Positions 46,571 through 58,918 of a DNA stretch of 64,000 bases are shown in pieces. The first letter of the stretch is position 1, and each line of letters opens with the position of its first letter. Location of the stretch: contig NC_062240.1 of the NCBI RefSeq assembly GCF_905475465.1, positions 12,167,001 to 12,231,000 of the forward strand, given 5' to 3'. The notes under the pieces are model-generated. The model was given only the letters and a program-made list of their open reading frames with translations, made no database searches and had not been told where the DNA came from. Both the position numbers and the translations under genes were made by a program. The DNA is from Pieris napi (lineage: Eukaryota; Arthropoda; Insecta; Lepidoptera; Pieridae).

Positions 46571-48472
46571 AACGCCCACTTTATTTCTTTTATTTTAAAC
46601 AAACGATCACGTTTTGGCGAAATTAGATCGTTCGGATTGACAACTGTTAATTGTTAAAAATTTTAGAAAGCTTAATTCCGAAATTGGCAATGCATTATGA
46701 AAAGCCTATTTTGGAGCGAAATGAAACAGCCGATTCAAGTCTATGTTAATGGAATTGCTATTCGAAGTTGAATATTCAAATTGATGTCATTATAACATTC
46801 GCCCAACCTAGCGGCTGTTTGGCGACCAGCCAGTGCATGTGTAATGTAATGAGAAAATTAACGTTTTTTATCTCGCACGCGATTAGGTTCAACAGTTTGG
46901 TATTCTTACTTTAACACCATTATCTTGTAAAGCCGTCGTGCATTTCAACAATTACCTCGTAAAAGGAACGTATCAGAAACCTAATATTAAACGAAAGAGC
47001 GAAATAGTAAAAAAATAGTGACTGTCACATTCTCTCGGATGTTGGCCGAACAAAACAGCACTTTAGACGAAGGAAAAAAAACAGAAGAGCGTTCTCAATT
47101 CAAAAATTGAATTGATCGCCCCATTGTATTCGAAATGTATCATTTGAGCTGTTATTATAGTAGCTCTCTCTCTAACGTTGTATGCAACCTGGTAATCCAA
47201 TACTTTTGAATAGAAGGCACTTAACGTTTTGATCCAGTTTTGAAAGGCCGTAAGCGCTCGCTGCTCGTGATTTGTTAAGTATTTTACTATGCATCATATA
47301 GGGATTGTCTTACAAAAAGATCGATTAAGATGATTTTCACCTTATGCAGTTTTTTATTTATAAACGATTTCAAGTTGTTTCATAGTGTTAACATTCATTC
47401 AGCTACTGATCATACTAAAGTGGTTTTATTTTTTATGAGTTAACTGGCTCTTTCACTGTTTACTAAATATAACGTTTAAAATTATTATTAAACGAAATTA
47501 CAATGAAAAACTTAAACTTACCGGAAGATCGCAAAAAGTTAATTCGAATTAAGAATTGAAAAACTCCAACAAAAACATGTATACCACAAAAACCTAATTG
47601 TGTATAGGAAGTTCCGAATAACGAGCGTGATAAATTAAATAAACTTTAAAGCTATTGAGAGCTTTATTAAGTCGTTAAAAGAATTTTGACCTTATATATC
47701 AATATATAAAGAATAAAACCTCGTGTAGAACTTTCGGGGAAGCATCGTAGTTAATCCTATTAGATATTGTGGGTAAATTCAATAAATTATATGGTCGATT
47801 CCCGTGCATTGAATTGTATTTAAAAGTTACCGCAAGCAAGTCAAATGAAATTTATTTATATTAAAACAGCGCGTGAGTAAAACAGCAAGACGCTATAACA
47901 ATATGACAAATTTGACAAATGTCTGTACTTTAAGTTTAATTCCAGTGTCCAGTGAATAGCAGCTATCCCAGTTCTTAAGGGTATTTAGGAACCTAAGGAC
48001 AAGCCAGGTTGCATAAATTATTTAAACCGTACATACTTTAAAACGTTCATTTCAATCACAAAAGCGAATAACAAATACAACCCCATAAATATTTATAAGA
48101 ATGTCATTGCTACCCGTATTGTGCACACATTTCTCAAGTACCCTCCCATTTTCTTTGTAGCTCCTTCCGAATAATTAGACCAAACAACATTGTATTCGCA
48201 AGTATACATTTCAACATTGAGGGCTTGCATTGTAGCTGACAAATGTATCGCTTACTGTAAAACTGTTTCGGGGTTGTGAGTGTCGTGAGAATGTAGTTTG
48301 ATTTCTAAATGGGACTCTTAAGGCATCAAAAGTTAGGTATAAGGGTGATTAATATTCTCAGAAACGCTTTTATAGTTTAAGAGAATTAAAACTATTGAAA
48401 AGACGTGCTTTATAAAAATACCTCATACATATTATACACGATTTGATAGAATGAAAATCAATAAAGTTTTTT

Positions 48473-48790
48473 TGAAGTGAAACTTCTTTAGGCGCATGAG
48501 GGTAAAAATTTTACGGAACGTCACGAAGATGTGCAGCGTTTTTGTCGAAGAAAACGGAGAGAGCGATTGAGAGAGAGTGAGAAGGGTGAATTACCTTATA
48601 GAAATTCAATTTTTAAAATTAAAATTTCGTAAAGAGAATGATAAAATATTAGTATTTTATATTTTATGCCACGTAATTGTAAATTAAAATGCCACGTGTT
48701 TATATTATCGAAAAAATAAATTTACAAAATTAAATTTATTATTTGTATTAATTTCGACACTTGTGTACTTTGTACGCACGCACCTTTTTT
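48473..48790 (-). repeat. palindromic-end element (family P), copy 4
   Basis: Read on plus it starts GAAACTTCTTTAGGCGCATG, AGGGTAAAAATTTTACGG and AACGTCACGAAG, and ends ACTTGTGTACTTTGTACGCA. This is the inverse order of copies 1 and 3, with considerable divergence. Confidence 0.5.
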
Positions 48791-49357
48791 TTTAATTTTC
48801 CGTGTATTTAAAACTGTTATAAACCCGAAATTGATAACTACTAAAAAACTAATCCAATTTTATAATTAAATTCTTAGTCAAGCAATCGCAACGTCATAAC
48901 GAAATCGTTATTCATACGCATGTTATGACACATTTGGGGTGTGGGCCATTTAGTTCCCCAAAGGTAGTGAGATAGTGTCAATTCATCCCGGGAGGATGGC
49001 CTTGGGGATTTGGGACTTAAATTGTTTATAGAGATCACATCAAGTGTATGATAGAGAACTGTTTTAAAGGCTTCTTTTACTGTCTTTTTTATAATAATAA
49101 TTATTTTTATGAAAATAGCGTTAACACAAAATATGAGGACAGCGGTTATTATAAGCACATATCACGTAAAAACTGTGTAAATATAAACAAATTTCTACTT
49201 ACAACCTTATTTCCGAGTAAATAAAATTATCTTTTATTAAAATTGTATAGATTTTTGTAAAATAAGGTATTTTTGTAAATATTTATGAATAACTGTAGGT
49301 CACCAATTCCAATTAAAATTAACGTACGATTAATTTAATTAATTACTTTGTACTCAC

Positions 49358-49492
49358 ATTATGTAATTTGTAGTAGAGTCCACACGCATTGCACACCGGT
49401 TCGCCATTTTGATTTCGTCTCCAAAGCGTAGTGGTTGTCGTCTTGCAGTTGGCGCAAGAGGTGCCTGCCCGCCGCGCCGCCGACTGCAATGA
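49358..49492 (-). CDS. grn: GATA factor, C-terminal zinc-finger exon
   Basis: 135 nt, 45 codons: SLQSAARRAGTSCANCKTTT, TTLWRRNQNGEPVCNACGLY, YKLHN. The finger is C-X2-C-X17-C-X2-C (CANC ... CNAC), the class IV GATA finger that binds WGATAR. AARRAGTSCANC, LWRRN and LYYKLHN place it with GATA2/3, Drosophila grain and Bombyx GATA-beta. Two in-frame acceptors 9 nt apart (TTTCCAG before 49492, TTGCAG before 49483) would include or drop Ser-Leu-Gln. The donor is AAT|GTGAGT. The first finger and N-terminus are not in the window. Expected role: nuclear transcription factor in epidermal, neural or follicular development, by analogy with relatives. Confidence 0.97.
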
Positions 49493-50082
49493 CTGGAAAT
49501 ATAATATTTATATAAATACACTAGGGTACTTACGTAACGTAATACGTAATTCTGTCATAAGGAACTTAGAACATTGACTTAAAAGCTTCACAAAATTTCA
49601 TAATCACGAAATTATATAGTAGGTATGCTATATTTTTAGCTAAAACATGTTTAATTTTCATGTTTATAAATTTTAATTAAATGTAATCGTTGATTTTTTT
49701 TAATAATAATAAGTAATATAAAACATCAGTTCCGATTTTCTTAGAAGTCTGATCATATAAAATGCTCACTGCAAAGACACACGTCTGTGTTTGAGGATTA
49801 AAAGTCCTTAGTTCATTTCAAAGTAGCCATACTAGAACAGCTATCGGCTTACGCACCTGTCCATTACCACACGTCAATCAAAAATAAGTCCGGTGGCCGT
49901 TTATACAGTCGACAAAAGTGCTTCACTCAATTAAAAATGCATTCCCAAAACACCGGCGCGTAACTCATAATAAATCCATTAATTTGACATGACATTCGGA
50001 AAAAAGATCGGTTAAAGTAAATAGAAAATACTACCAAAGATTGTACTGTGTGTTGAACGTCTAAAATAAGGTTTTTTTATTT

Positions 50083-50345
50083 TTAGGTCCTCAGATATCT
50101 GTATGTATTTTATGATCATTTGTCAGTCTAATAGGCAAGTAGGTGATGATCCTACTGTGCCTGACACACGCCGTCGACTTTTTGGGTCTAAGGCAAGCCG
50201 GTTTCCAAGAAGTTTTTCTTCCCTATTTGAGCGAATGTTAATATGCGCACATAGAAATAAAGTCCATTGGTGCACAGCCGGGGATCGGACCTACGACCTC
50301 AGGGATGAGAGTCGCACGCTGAAGCCACTGGGCAAACACTGCTCT
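50083..50345 (-). mobile_element. SINE family A, copy 15
   Basis: AGGTCCTCAGATATCTGTAT (3' part on minus), CACACGCCGTCGACTTTTTG, GCACAGCCGGGGATCGGACC and GCTGAAGCCACTGGGCAAAC. Confidence 0.87.
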
Positions 50346-51365
50346 ACATATATTATTTGTCTAATATATACGAGAAATATATGAAATGGATAAGAATATT
50401 TTCCGCGTATTTAGTCTCTTATGTTTTGTCCACGATATCTACAGACGTGGTCAAGTCTCACTATAAAACGTAGATTAGTTACTGAGTTTCTTTCATTTCA
50501 ATATAAAAAGAAAAATAACCATTGTAACTTATACTGTACATTTTTTTTACTTTTATAATCAAACTTATTATTGTATGTATAACTTGTAACTTAATTAGCA
50601 CTAAGCGTTACTTCATAACATTTTACTATAAATAAAATAATTTAAATTGATCTCAGTACCTATCTGCTCTATGACTTATAGGCTTGTTTCCTAACGGCGA
50701 TTTCCTACAACCTAGTATTTAGTTTTATTTGTGCATATAGATTTTATAAATATAATTCAAATTAAAAAAATATTCTATAAGTTTAAAACAATGCACAAAC
50801 TCCAGAATTATGAGCATGACATTACACTTAGACAATCTTGAACGCGTACCATAAGTATAATACCTAAATATTAAATGGTCCGTCAATATCCGCCTCGTCA
50901 TGGCACCTCTTTTGTACCACAATAAGATTAGAGCGGTTTTTCAGATAGAGTTTGTCACTTTATCTTGATATTCCATTGAATACTAAGAAATTTGTCTATT
51001 ATTAATCGAAACTTCGGACACAATAGAAAACTGTATTAAGTTAGTAAATGTATGCGTCAATCAATGTTGGAACGGCGCGTGGTTTGTTGAACATGATTAA
51101 GAGAAAATTTAAAAGCAAAGTGTGACTTCCGTATGTCCAGATTCTGATTTGGAAATGCTTTAAACCTCGACTATGAAACCCTTAAACTGCGCGTCATAAT
51201 TGTAAAAGTCAAAGAAGGTCCAATAACCTCCAAGAAACATGAATTTTTATTGTAATTTTTGTTTACAGTGATATGGTACTCTAAAATTATTACACTGAGA
51301 ATCGAAGCTAAGCGCACCATGTTACCGCATTGAGTTAACTAATCCATACATATAAAATGGATAGG

Positions 51366-51625
51366 TTTTTTTTTTTTTTAAAGACAATTCACACCATTTG
51401 ACCTAGTCCCATGCTAAGCTGGTGAAGCTTGTGTTATGGGTACTAGGCAACGGATATACATACATATTACAGATAGATAGACATATAAATACATATTTAA
51501 ACACCCTAGACCAAAGCACAACACCAAATGCTCATCACATCGATGTCCGTCTCAGCCGGGGATCGAACCCGGGACCCATGGATTCGCAGTCAGGGGTACT
51601 AACCACTAGACCAATGAGTCCTCGA
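51366..51625 (-). mobile_element. tRNA-headed SINE, family B
   Basis: On the minus strand: head CTCATTGGTCTAGTGGTTAG (A box), then GGGTTCGATCCCCGGCTGAG (B box), similar to tRNA-Asp/Glu. The body has TATCCGTTGCCTAGTACCC and CACAAGCTTCACCAGC, and a 3' poly(A) (T-run at 51367-51379 on plus). The only copy in the window; distinct from family A after the B box. Confidence 0.78.
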
Positions 51626-53238
51626 ACTACGACCGCGTACGACTCTATATGTATGAAATTAACTCCAAAAGTGTCGAATGGATTTTTGTAGAGATAAAAC
51701 GAAAGTGTCATACTGAGGAAGGTTTAGGCTTATAATTCATGGTCCATTTATGTAAATTGAATGAAATGTAACGATTTTTGTTGGAGAGTTCGTTAAAAAT
51801 GTTGCCAAAATATTTACTAGTTGTTAGTATATTTCATATTAAGATACCAACTGTGAAACAATTAATTATAAACAGCTTTAGATACAAACTATGTCTAATA
51901 GGACATTGAAGTCGCTATGAGATTTATAGCACTTTTAAATTAGCCCCCGCTTTATGACTCAATTACGCGAAACCGATTTCATAAGCTGTAGATAAGAGTT
52001 TCTAATCAAACTATTGCATAGCCCTGCATCTCCTGGGAATCTGGTTAACGGAGGGTTCTATAAGCCGATTACAAAAGTCAACCAGTAGGGGCGCTTTTAT
52101 TTCCGACGAAAAATGACTGTTTATTCGTAATTTTATGGGCGAATTACTTTCGCTCCTAAAACACCGATACGCCGGGGAAACATCGTAAATTTTACGGGCA
52201 CAATTATTTTTTATTCCGTATAAAATAGGAATTCTCGAATTAAAAAACTCGAGGCACGCGGGCACTTGTACGACGAAAGAGTTTTATTAATTGTTGTACC
52301 CGTTTCACTGTCAACGGCATTCCAAACTGTGGGATAAACGCCGACAAAGATAAAGCTAAACACAAATAGACAAAATTCAGTACATTGTAATGCTGGTACT
52401 TTAATTTTCAGTGTTGTGTAAACTCAAAGGAGCGCGCGCTGTGACAACGGGCCAGCCTTTGTGCTGTGAGACAAACAAAAACGTGTCCTTTGTTGTCATT
52501 TCAGAAAGAATTTATCAATTATCAACGCAATGTCCTTAAAGTGGACAATTTGACGTAAAAACTTTATTCAAAGTAAACAATATGGCATCATCGATGAGTT
52601 AAACTCAAAACATTAATTTAACTTATAAACAAGGAGCACATCAAACAGATTAGTGACGCTTCAATTCACTCGAAGTTAGCTAATTCAATAAGCCACCCAC
52701 ATTAAAAACATATTTCCATAAGCCCTGCCCCTCCCCGCGATCCAATCACCCTTATCTCTCAGCCCTACGCAAAACACCTCCTAATCAAATCAAATCACAG
52801 CCTCCGTCTTCCCTAATCTATCCACCTATCTACACTTAGACATAAAATTATATTACAAAAAGGGATGGTTACCTCCAGCCCCTCATATATTTGCAAACAC
52901 AGGCAGAATTTAACCCATCGGAAGCTCCCACTACATACCGGCCTGTAATCGAGCGCCAACACTTGCAAACATCGTTCAGTCACATCACGCTCACAAGCCC
53001 GCATATCAGCATATCTACGCCATCTAGATCCCACTATGAGAACCCCCAAGAGGGAGGCAATCCATTTACCAGCGGTACGCCTATACTGGAAATTCTCTTC
53101 TATAAGTAACGACTTAGAGATGACAATCGCACGGCTACTGTGCTGTTTTTAAAGGTTTACATGGCCCCTAGCAGTGAAAGCGCGGAATCGATGTAGCCTT
53201 TACCCCCGCCCCGCGCCAGTTTTTCCGGCGCTCCGTCC

Positions 53239-53273
53239 TTATCTGACTGTGGCGATTAGATAAAGAGAGATAG
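53239..53273. promoter_or_regulatory. cluster of three GATA motifs
   Basis: TTATCT (53239-53244, inverted AGATAA), AGATAA (53258-53263) and AGATAG (53268-53273) lie in a GC-rich, non-repetitive block (about 53160-53330). All three fit WGATAR. In the upstream intron of a GATA gene this suggests an auto- or cross-regulatory enhancer; function is inferred. Confidence 0.4.
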
Positions 53274-55559
53274 AGCGTGAAAATAAAGATTTTCATCGTG
53301 TTCACTCACACCACGCCGCTTTCAGCTGGTACGTTTTCATAACGTTTGTGTGCCGTGTAGGTATTAATAGGGTTCGTATACTATAGGTAAAGTGCTTTTG
53401 AAATAGAGCAAGGGTCGACAGAACTTTGATGTAAGGAGTGGCTTCTTACGTTACAAGACCGCTTCTATATAAATTACACGAACAATAAATGAATTTAAAA
53501 TGACAGAATGTCTAGATACAAATTGATTTGATCTAACAGGCGAAACATAGATCTATCAAAAATGTATTGATAAAATTTGTGTCCATTTCGGTACCAAAAC
53601 TAACAAAGGCCGGTTGCTCAATAGATATTAGTATCGCGATGGAACAGATTGACACGTCAAGAGATTATATCTACGTAACGTAATCGGCAGCGTCACGCCG
53701 CTGTTCTATCAAGCTAATGAATATTTTACAAAATATCGCTCCTTCGTGAAATCATTCTTCATCAATTATTTTTAAAAACTAATAAAATTTACTAACGGTA
53801 ATAAAAACTGGGTTTCTTTAATTAAAATTATCTTGAAGCAAGGTTCATGTAAGTGGGAAAATTTAAATAAAGAATATTAAAATATTTAAAATAAGAATGC
53901 ACCACAATTAGTTCAGGCCGACGTTGATGGATGGCGCTACTATGCAATGTAAATAAAGCCTTGCAAGATACTGGGCACGGAATTTCCGAACTTAGACATT
54001 GTACTTGTTATAATCATATCTTGTGACTGGTTTAGGTAAGTTATTAATATTTATCTCGCCTTTAAAACTATTAAAATTCAACAAATATTTGTTAAACATC
54101 GAATTTGCATATTATTTTAATTTTAAAACTTTACATACACTTATATTAATAATGAAATGTTGGATATAAATTGTCTGATATTACAAGACAAAGGTCATTC
54201 GTAGTTAAGTAATAAATTGTACTTTATGACTAGAATATAGAATAGCCTATGGGAGTAAAAAAAACATTTAAATAGCAATAATGCGGCAATATAACAAGCG
54301 AAAACATAAAATTATGTACCTCAGGCGACTAAACGTTGGTAATTCTGCGTTCAATCGTTTCTTATAATGTGAGAATTTGCATTGAATGGAAAGGACACTG
54401 GGAGCTTTTTCAAATTGGATACAAGGAGAGGCTGCTTGGAAGACGAATAACGAACTCCCTAATCGATGCTACACTGTGTTAATGTGTGTAGGAATTATCG
54501 AGCTTACAATCGAATACCTAACAACTGATTAAATACATAGCGTCGCTGTAGAATGATAACCTCGTATGTTCAGAGAACCAAACATTGCAAGTAACGAAAA
54601 AAAATGTTTCATTTCGTCAATGTTTCGTTAAAACATTTTTGTTCATAGTTTTAGATTGTAAAAAGGACTTATTTATGTTATTAATACTTACTTCATGATT
54701 ATACCAGTTAAATGACATAAGCCTCTAATAATAAAAAATAATTGTTTTTTTTAATATGTTTTGTTATCGTCATTCTACAGTGACGATAGGCCATATCTCG
54801 AAAGAAGTATTCCTAGTATATAGCGCGCCTTTTAAATATATCTCTATATATAAATGTACGATAAGTACGAGACCTATTTCAGACATAGCACCTGGAAAGA
54901 CAGAAATTCGTATAAACGCGTTTTATTTATTCTATACTTAAGTGATTTACAACCAGCATGGTCAATGGGTTTATGTTTTTTATTTTTAAATCACCCGCCA
55001 ATAATGTTAATTTAAATGTGGAATAAATTTTCTTCGGACATGGGCCGCTTTTTGAAGTGATAATAATAGCACAGTTATGTCAGTTACATGACAGGTCGGG
55101 GAATTAATCAATCGAAACAGGTGCATAGTCCCGAAGGAAAGCTGCACAGTGGGAAGTAATAAATACAAAACAGCTGCTTCTAAAGTCGTAACACTTTCTA
55201 GGGTCCATTCCGATGTGCTAATTTACATTCAAATTGATATAGTCCTCTTTTTGTGTCATTCGAAGTTTTTAATTCAGTTTTGTTGCTTTTATGCCACAGT
55301 GCATAGGTTGTCGGTTGTAACATTGTTGACATTTGAAGAAATGTATTACCCTATTCGAATAGAACGTTCAGATATTCAAACATAACTGACAATTTAAATG
55401 TCTTTAGCAGGAAAGTCGCTCTATTGTTAAGACATTTTTCATATTTTAAGGCATAATAGTTATTGTATCAATAGCAAAGTTATAGATAAAGGTTGCCAGT
55501 GTAACAAACAAGGTTGCGCTCACGCAACGAATAGAAATGTAGTTTTAAATCACAAAAGG

Positions 55560-55800
55560 CACGTTAGCCATGTTCCCTTATAAAACGGTGCGAACAAGCC
55601 TCGCGGGTCGTGGGGTCACTTCGCACAGTTTAGCACCGCGTCATATTTATAATTACCGCGGGCGTGTGCGAGCGCAAACCAGCGCTGCGCTCACGTCGAT
55701 AAATCAAAATTTTAAATCACCGGTGGGCGGAACGCACCGCTCGCCCAGCGCCGAATAAAATGAATTAAAATAAAACAACGCGCCTCATGCGCCCTGAGAA
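55560..55800. promoter_or_regulatory. CpG-rich block in upstream intron
   Basis: GCGGGCGTGTGCGAGCGC, CGCTGCGCTCACGTCG and CACCGGTGGGCGGAACGC. Strong CpG content and no repeat relatives in the window; includes TTTATAATTA, a homeodomain-type word. Candidate enhancer or alternative promoter. The open frame at 55570-55758 looks like a by-product of the GC content. Confidence 0.35.
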
Positions 55801-57611
55801 AATTTAAAAGTATTTCGCTTTAGTTTTTTTAATTAATACCTTGTTAAAATTTAATATTGAGAGCGTTATTACAATGGGTGTGCGAGGTTAACATATTGAA
55901 CGCTACCCTTTATTGGGATATTATGCGCGAAAATGCAATCAATCAATTTTGAAAAGAGAATTTAAATCTTATAGATACTTACATTCAACTAATTAACCAC
56001 AGTACAAAGTTGACAGATGACAGACTTAAAACATGATCGCTGTACGCTGTGACATGTTTTGTTGTTAAAAATAGTCTGTGGATGTTTTTAGGTATCTGTC
56101 TTATAACAAGATAAAAAGTGAATTTAAAACATAGCTTTGATAAACTCAGGTAATTCAAATATCGTACAGAAGTCCAAATTACGTCATACAACCAGTTCAA
56201 ACAGTTATTTTAATCGCGTGCCCTCTAAAAAATAAAACCTACCTTGGGTCAAATATTCAACGTCAGTCTGTACAGTAGTTGCTCACGCGTCGCTGCCTGA
56301 CAGATTTCATATGAACATAATGCGTATACTTTTAATATCTGTGACAGACGTGAAACGAAACTAATGACTGGCAACTAGGCTTTTGGGCAACAAAAAGTTT
56401 AAACCGCCTATCAGATTCTTTTTAATTACTGTCTGTCAAATCTAGCTTGGTATGTACGGTTGAGTTTTGTTATTGTTGTTCAAGTTGAGCTTGTAGATTT
56501 AATATACATTAAATTTTCTAATTACATATTATAAACGGAATTTGAGCAAATAATTCAAAGTGTACTAGTGTTGTGTTTTATCTTAAAAAAAGTTGGACAA
56601 TTATTACGTCAAATATATTTCGTTAAAGAACGATGTAACTCCACTGTATTTAGGAAATGCACTTTGAGGCAGTGTTCCCCACAAAAAAAATGAATTTCTT
56701 TTTATTAAGCTTATTAGGAATTTGAATTTCATTATGTTTTAAAGATTCATTTATTGTTTTGTTATGCTAGTGATTTCTTCCTAAAAACTATCTTTAAATT
56801 TTTTGATATAGGTATAAATTATGGACGTTACATTCGAGGTGCATAAGAATGTTAGGCTAAGATGGGGCATGGCACAAAAACTGCTTTAAGGTTAATAACC
56901 TTAGTGACTCTTAGACCTTAAATCATCTAAAACAATACGTTAAAATGTATCAGTGTTATACGTTAAAGTAACCTAATTTTAAAATGAAACTATTTTAATA
57001 TAATAATCGCAATCAATTCCTCGCAATGGCAGGTGTATCCTAAGTGGCATTTAATATTCTTAAGCATTAACAAGTTTGATCCATTTTTTTGACATTTAGC
57101 GTAATAATCTATTTGAACTGAGCACGTTATGGCAATATAAATTTTTTATACTAATTAAGAATTAGTCATGCGTCCTATAAGAAATTATAACCTTATTGAG
57201 GAATTAAAATTATAGGTTAGTTAACAAGGTAATGTTTGCAATTGACTGGAGTAATTTTGTGCTATTTTTATAGCTTTTTGCGGAATTTTGGCTTAATTTG
57301 ACGTAAGTTTTTATAGTGTTTAAGTGTGTTACTTTTTTAGGTAGTAAGTTATTAATTTATGTTTCAATTAATTAAATTATTAATCCATTTATACATTGTT
57401 TAATTTCGTTTTTAAATAATTTTGGAAGTTCTGCTTATTTCTCTGATGAGGAGTTAGTTTCTATTTAGTTTTAGTAAGTGCTATTTTTTTATTTAGTCCT
57501 TGCTAGCTTGCTTCTGTTCAAATATAATTGATGTGTATGTGTGTAAAATTTGTGATGTCTTATTTTCTTGTATAATTTTATACACGTTTTAGAACTAATA
57601 AATAAAAACAT

Positions 57612-57707
57612 TCAACTAATATATAAAATTCTCGTGTCACAATGTTCGTTCCCATACTCCTCCGTAACGACTCGACCGATTCTGCCGACATTTGCCGGGT
57701 CAGCTAG
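57612..57707 (+). mobile_element. non-autonomous Helitron (copy 4, internally deleted)
   Basis: ATATATAAAATTCTCGTGTC, CCCATACTCCTCCGTAACGA and CTCGACCGATTCTGCC, then directly CATTTGCCGGGTCAGCTAG and T. Both termini remain but more than 200 bp between them are gone, including the left hairpin arm. Confidence 0.75.
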
Positions 57708-58895
57708 TTTTTTTTAAGATTATCGCACGCGTGTCTTTTCAATTTTACATAAACCGCTGGAACAACGAAGCTAGATAATTCGACTTTTCCTTTTTACGAA
57801 ACATACGGGCGTCAGCGGGTCTTGATTTCGTCAGTAAGACTTAAAGAAGTAAAGTAAACACATTAAAATAGTAAACTACTTCTAGACTTAAGTGCCCGTA
57901 AAAAGGAAAAAAAATAATACCTCGCCGTGCACGCAAACAATATGTCGTATAAGTTCACTCAATTCCAAGTTTATCCCTTTAATTGCAATAGTTATGGAGT
58001 GTTAGGCAATTTACTATTTATTATCATGACTTTAATGTAAAATTCAATTTGCGCTTGACATTTGACATTTCTCTTTTTATAGGTCATTTGAACAGAACAT
58101 AAATTATTTGTCGATACATTCATTTCATATTAATTCAAATAGGTTATAATTCAAATATTTATTGTAATTACAAGGTATAGAATATTTTTGCTTAGAAAAC
58201 CGAGGAATGCATGGTTCATCGATAACTTATATATAAATTTCTCTGCCTATTAACAATTATAGTTTTGCCGGGAATCGAACCTGAAACCTTCAAGTCTGTA
58301 TTATAAATAGTTCGTTATAAGGACGAATATAAAAGTATTATAACAAAAAATGTTCAACCAATCTTCTAAGAAAATATTCTCAAACACAGTTGTATTAAAA
58401 CAAACACTTTGTTTGTTTTGAGAGCCTTAAAGGTACTTAAATAAGGTTGTATGGGCAATTAAACGCTGGCTAAAGCAAGGTAACAAATTAAAGACGATAA
58501 GGGTGGGCCAACATTTAACAATACGGATTAATTATCGACCAAAACCGAGCACTCAAATATACCTGTCACCGCTGTAAAGTGAACCGATCGAATTTATAAG
58601 GGCCCCGAACAATGGTAAATGCAGTAAACACAATGACAATCTAAAATGAACAAAAGTGTATGAATGAGAACGAACGCCGCCGGGCTGTGATATGAATATA
58701 GTCTTGTTATAAACACTTGTGTATGACCTGATTCACTATTAAATTTAATCATCGGAATGTTAATTTAAAAGAGCTCATTCTATCTATACACAAACTTAAA
58801 GTTTTCACGTTAACGTCATATAATAGTTAAAAATACAACTCAGGAGTTCAGGCACCTCTCATTCGAATACTTCGCGAATACCCCAAGTTAACACA

Positions 58896-58918
58896 CCCCC
58901 CCCCCCCCCCCCCCCCCC
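58896..58918 (+). repeat. poly(C) run, 23 bp
   Basis: An uninterrupted C homopolymer after ACACA. Exact length in an assembly is unreliable. Confidence 0.9.

Larger units (their letters stand above)
32275..49357 (-). other. GATA gene long intron (17.1 kb)
   Basis: Runs from donor GTGAGT (49352-49357) to acceptor TTATAG (32275-32280). Contents, listed separately, are SINEs, a Helitron, LINE scraps, two inverted-repeat elements, a family P element and a CpG-rich block. Other notable text: 32355-32755 is base-balanced, non-coding and may be an unrecognised repeat. About 34550-34760 and 40220-40400 are GC-balanced single-copy blocks. The rest (for example 33440-34550, 38923-41007, 43176-44454 and 46570-48472) is AT-rich without recognised features. 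Confidence 0.85.

Noticed and set aside
51545..51625. tRNA-Asp/Glu-like gene on minus
   Set aside because: It continues into a SINE body with a poly(A) tail and the acceptor stem does not pair well.
52813..53109. Overlapping open frames on both strands (78 and 72 codons)
   Set aside because: No domain or splice context; GC-balanced noncoding sequence explains the openness. Conservation would be needed to reconsider.
58260..58320. TTTTGCCGGGAATCGAACCT as a minus-strand tRNA T arm
   Set aside because: No matching A box or acceptor stem; at most an old SINE remnant.
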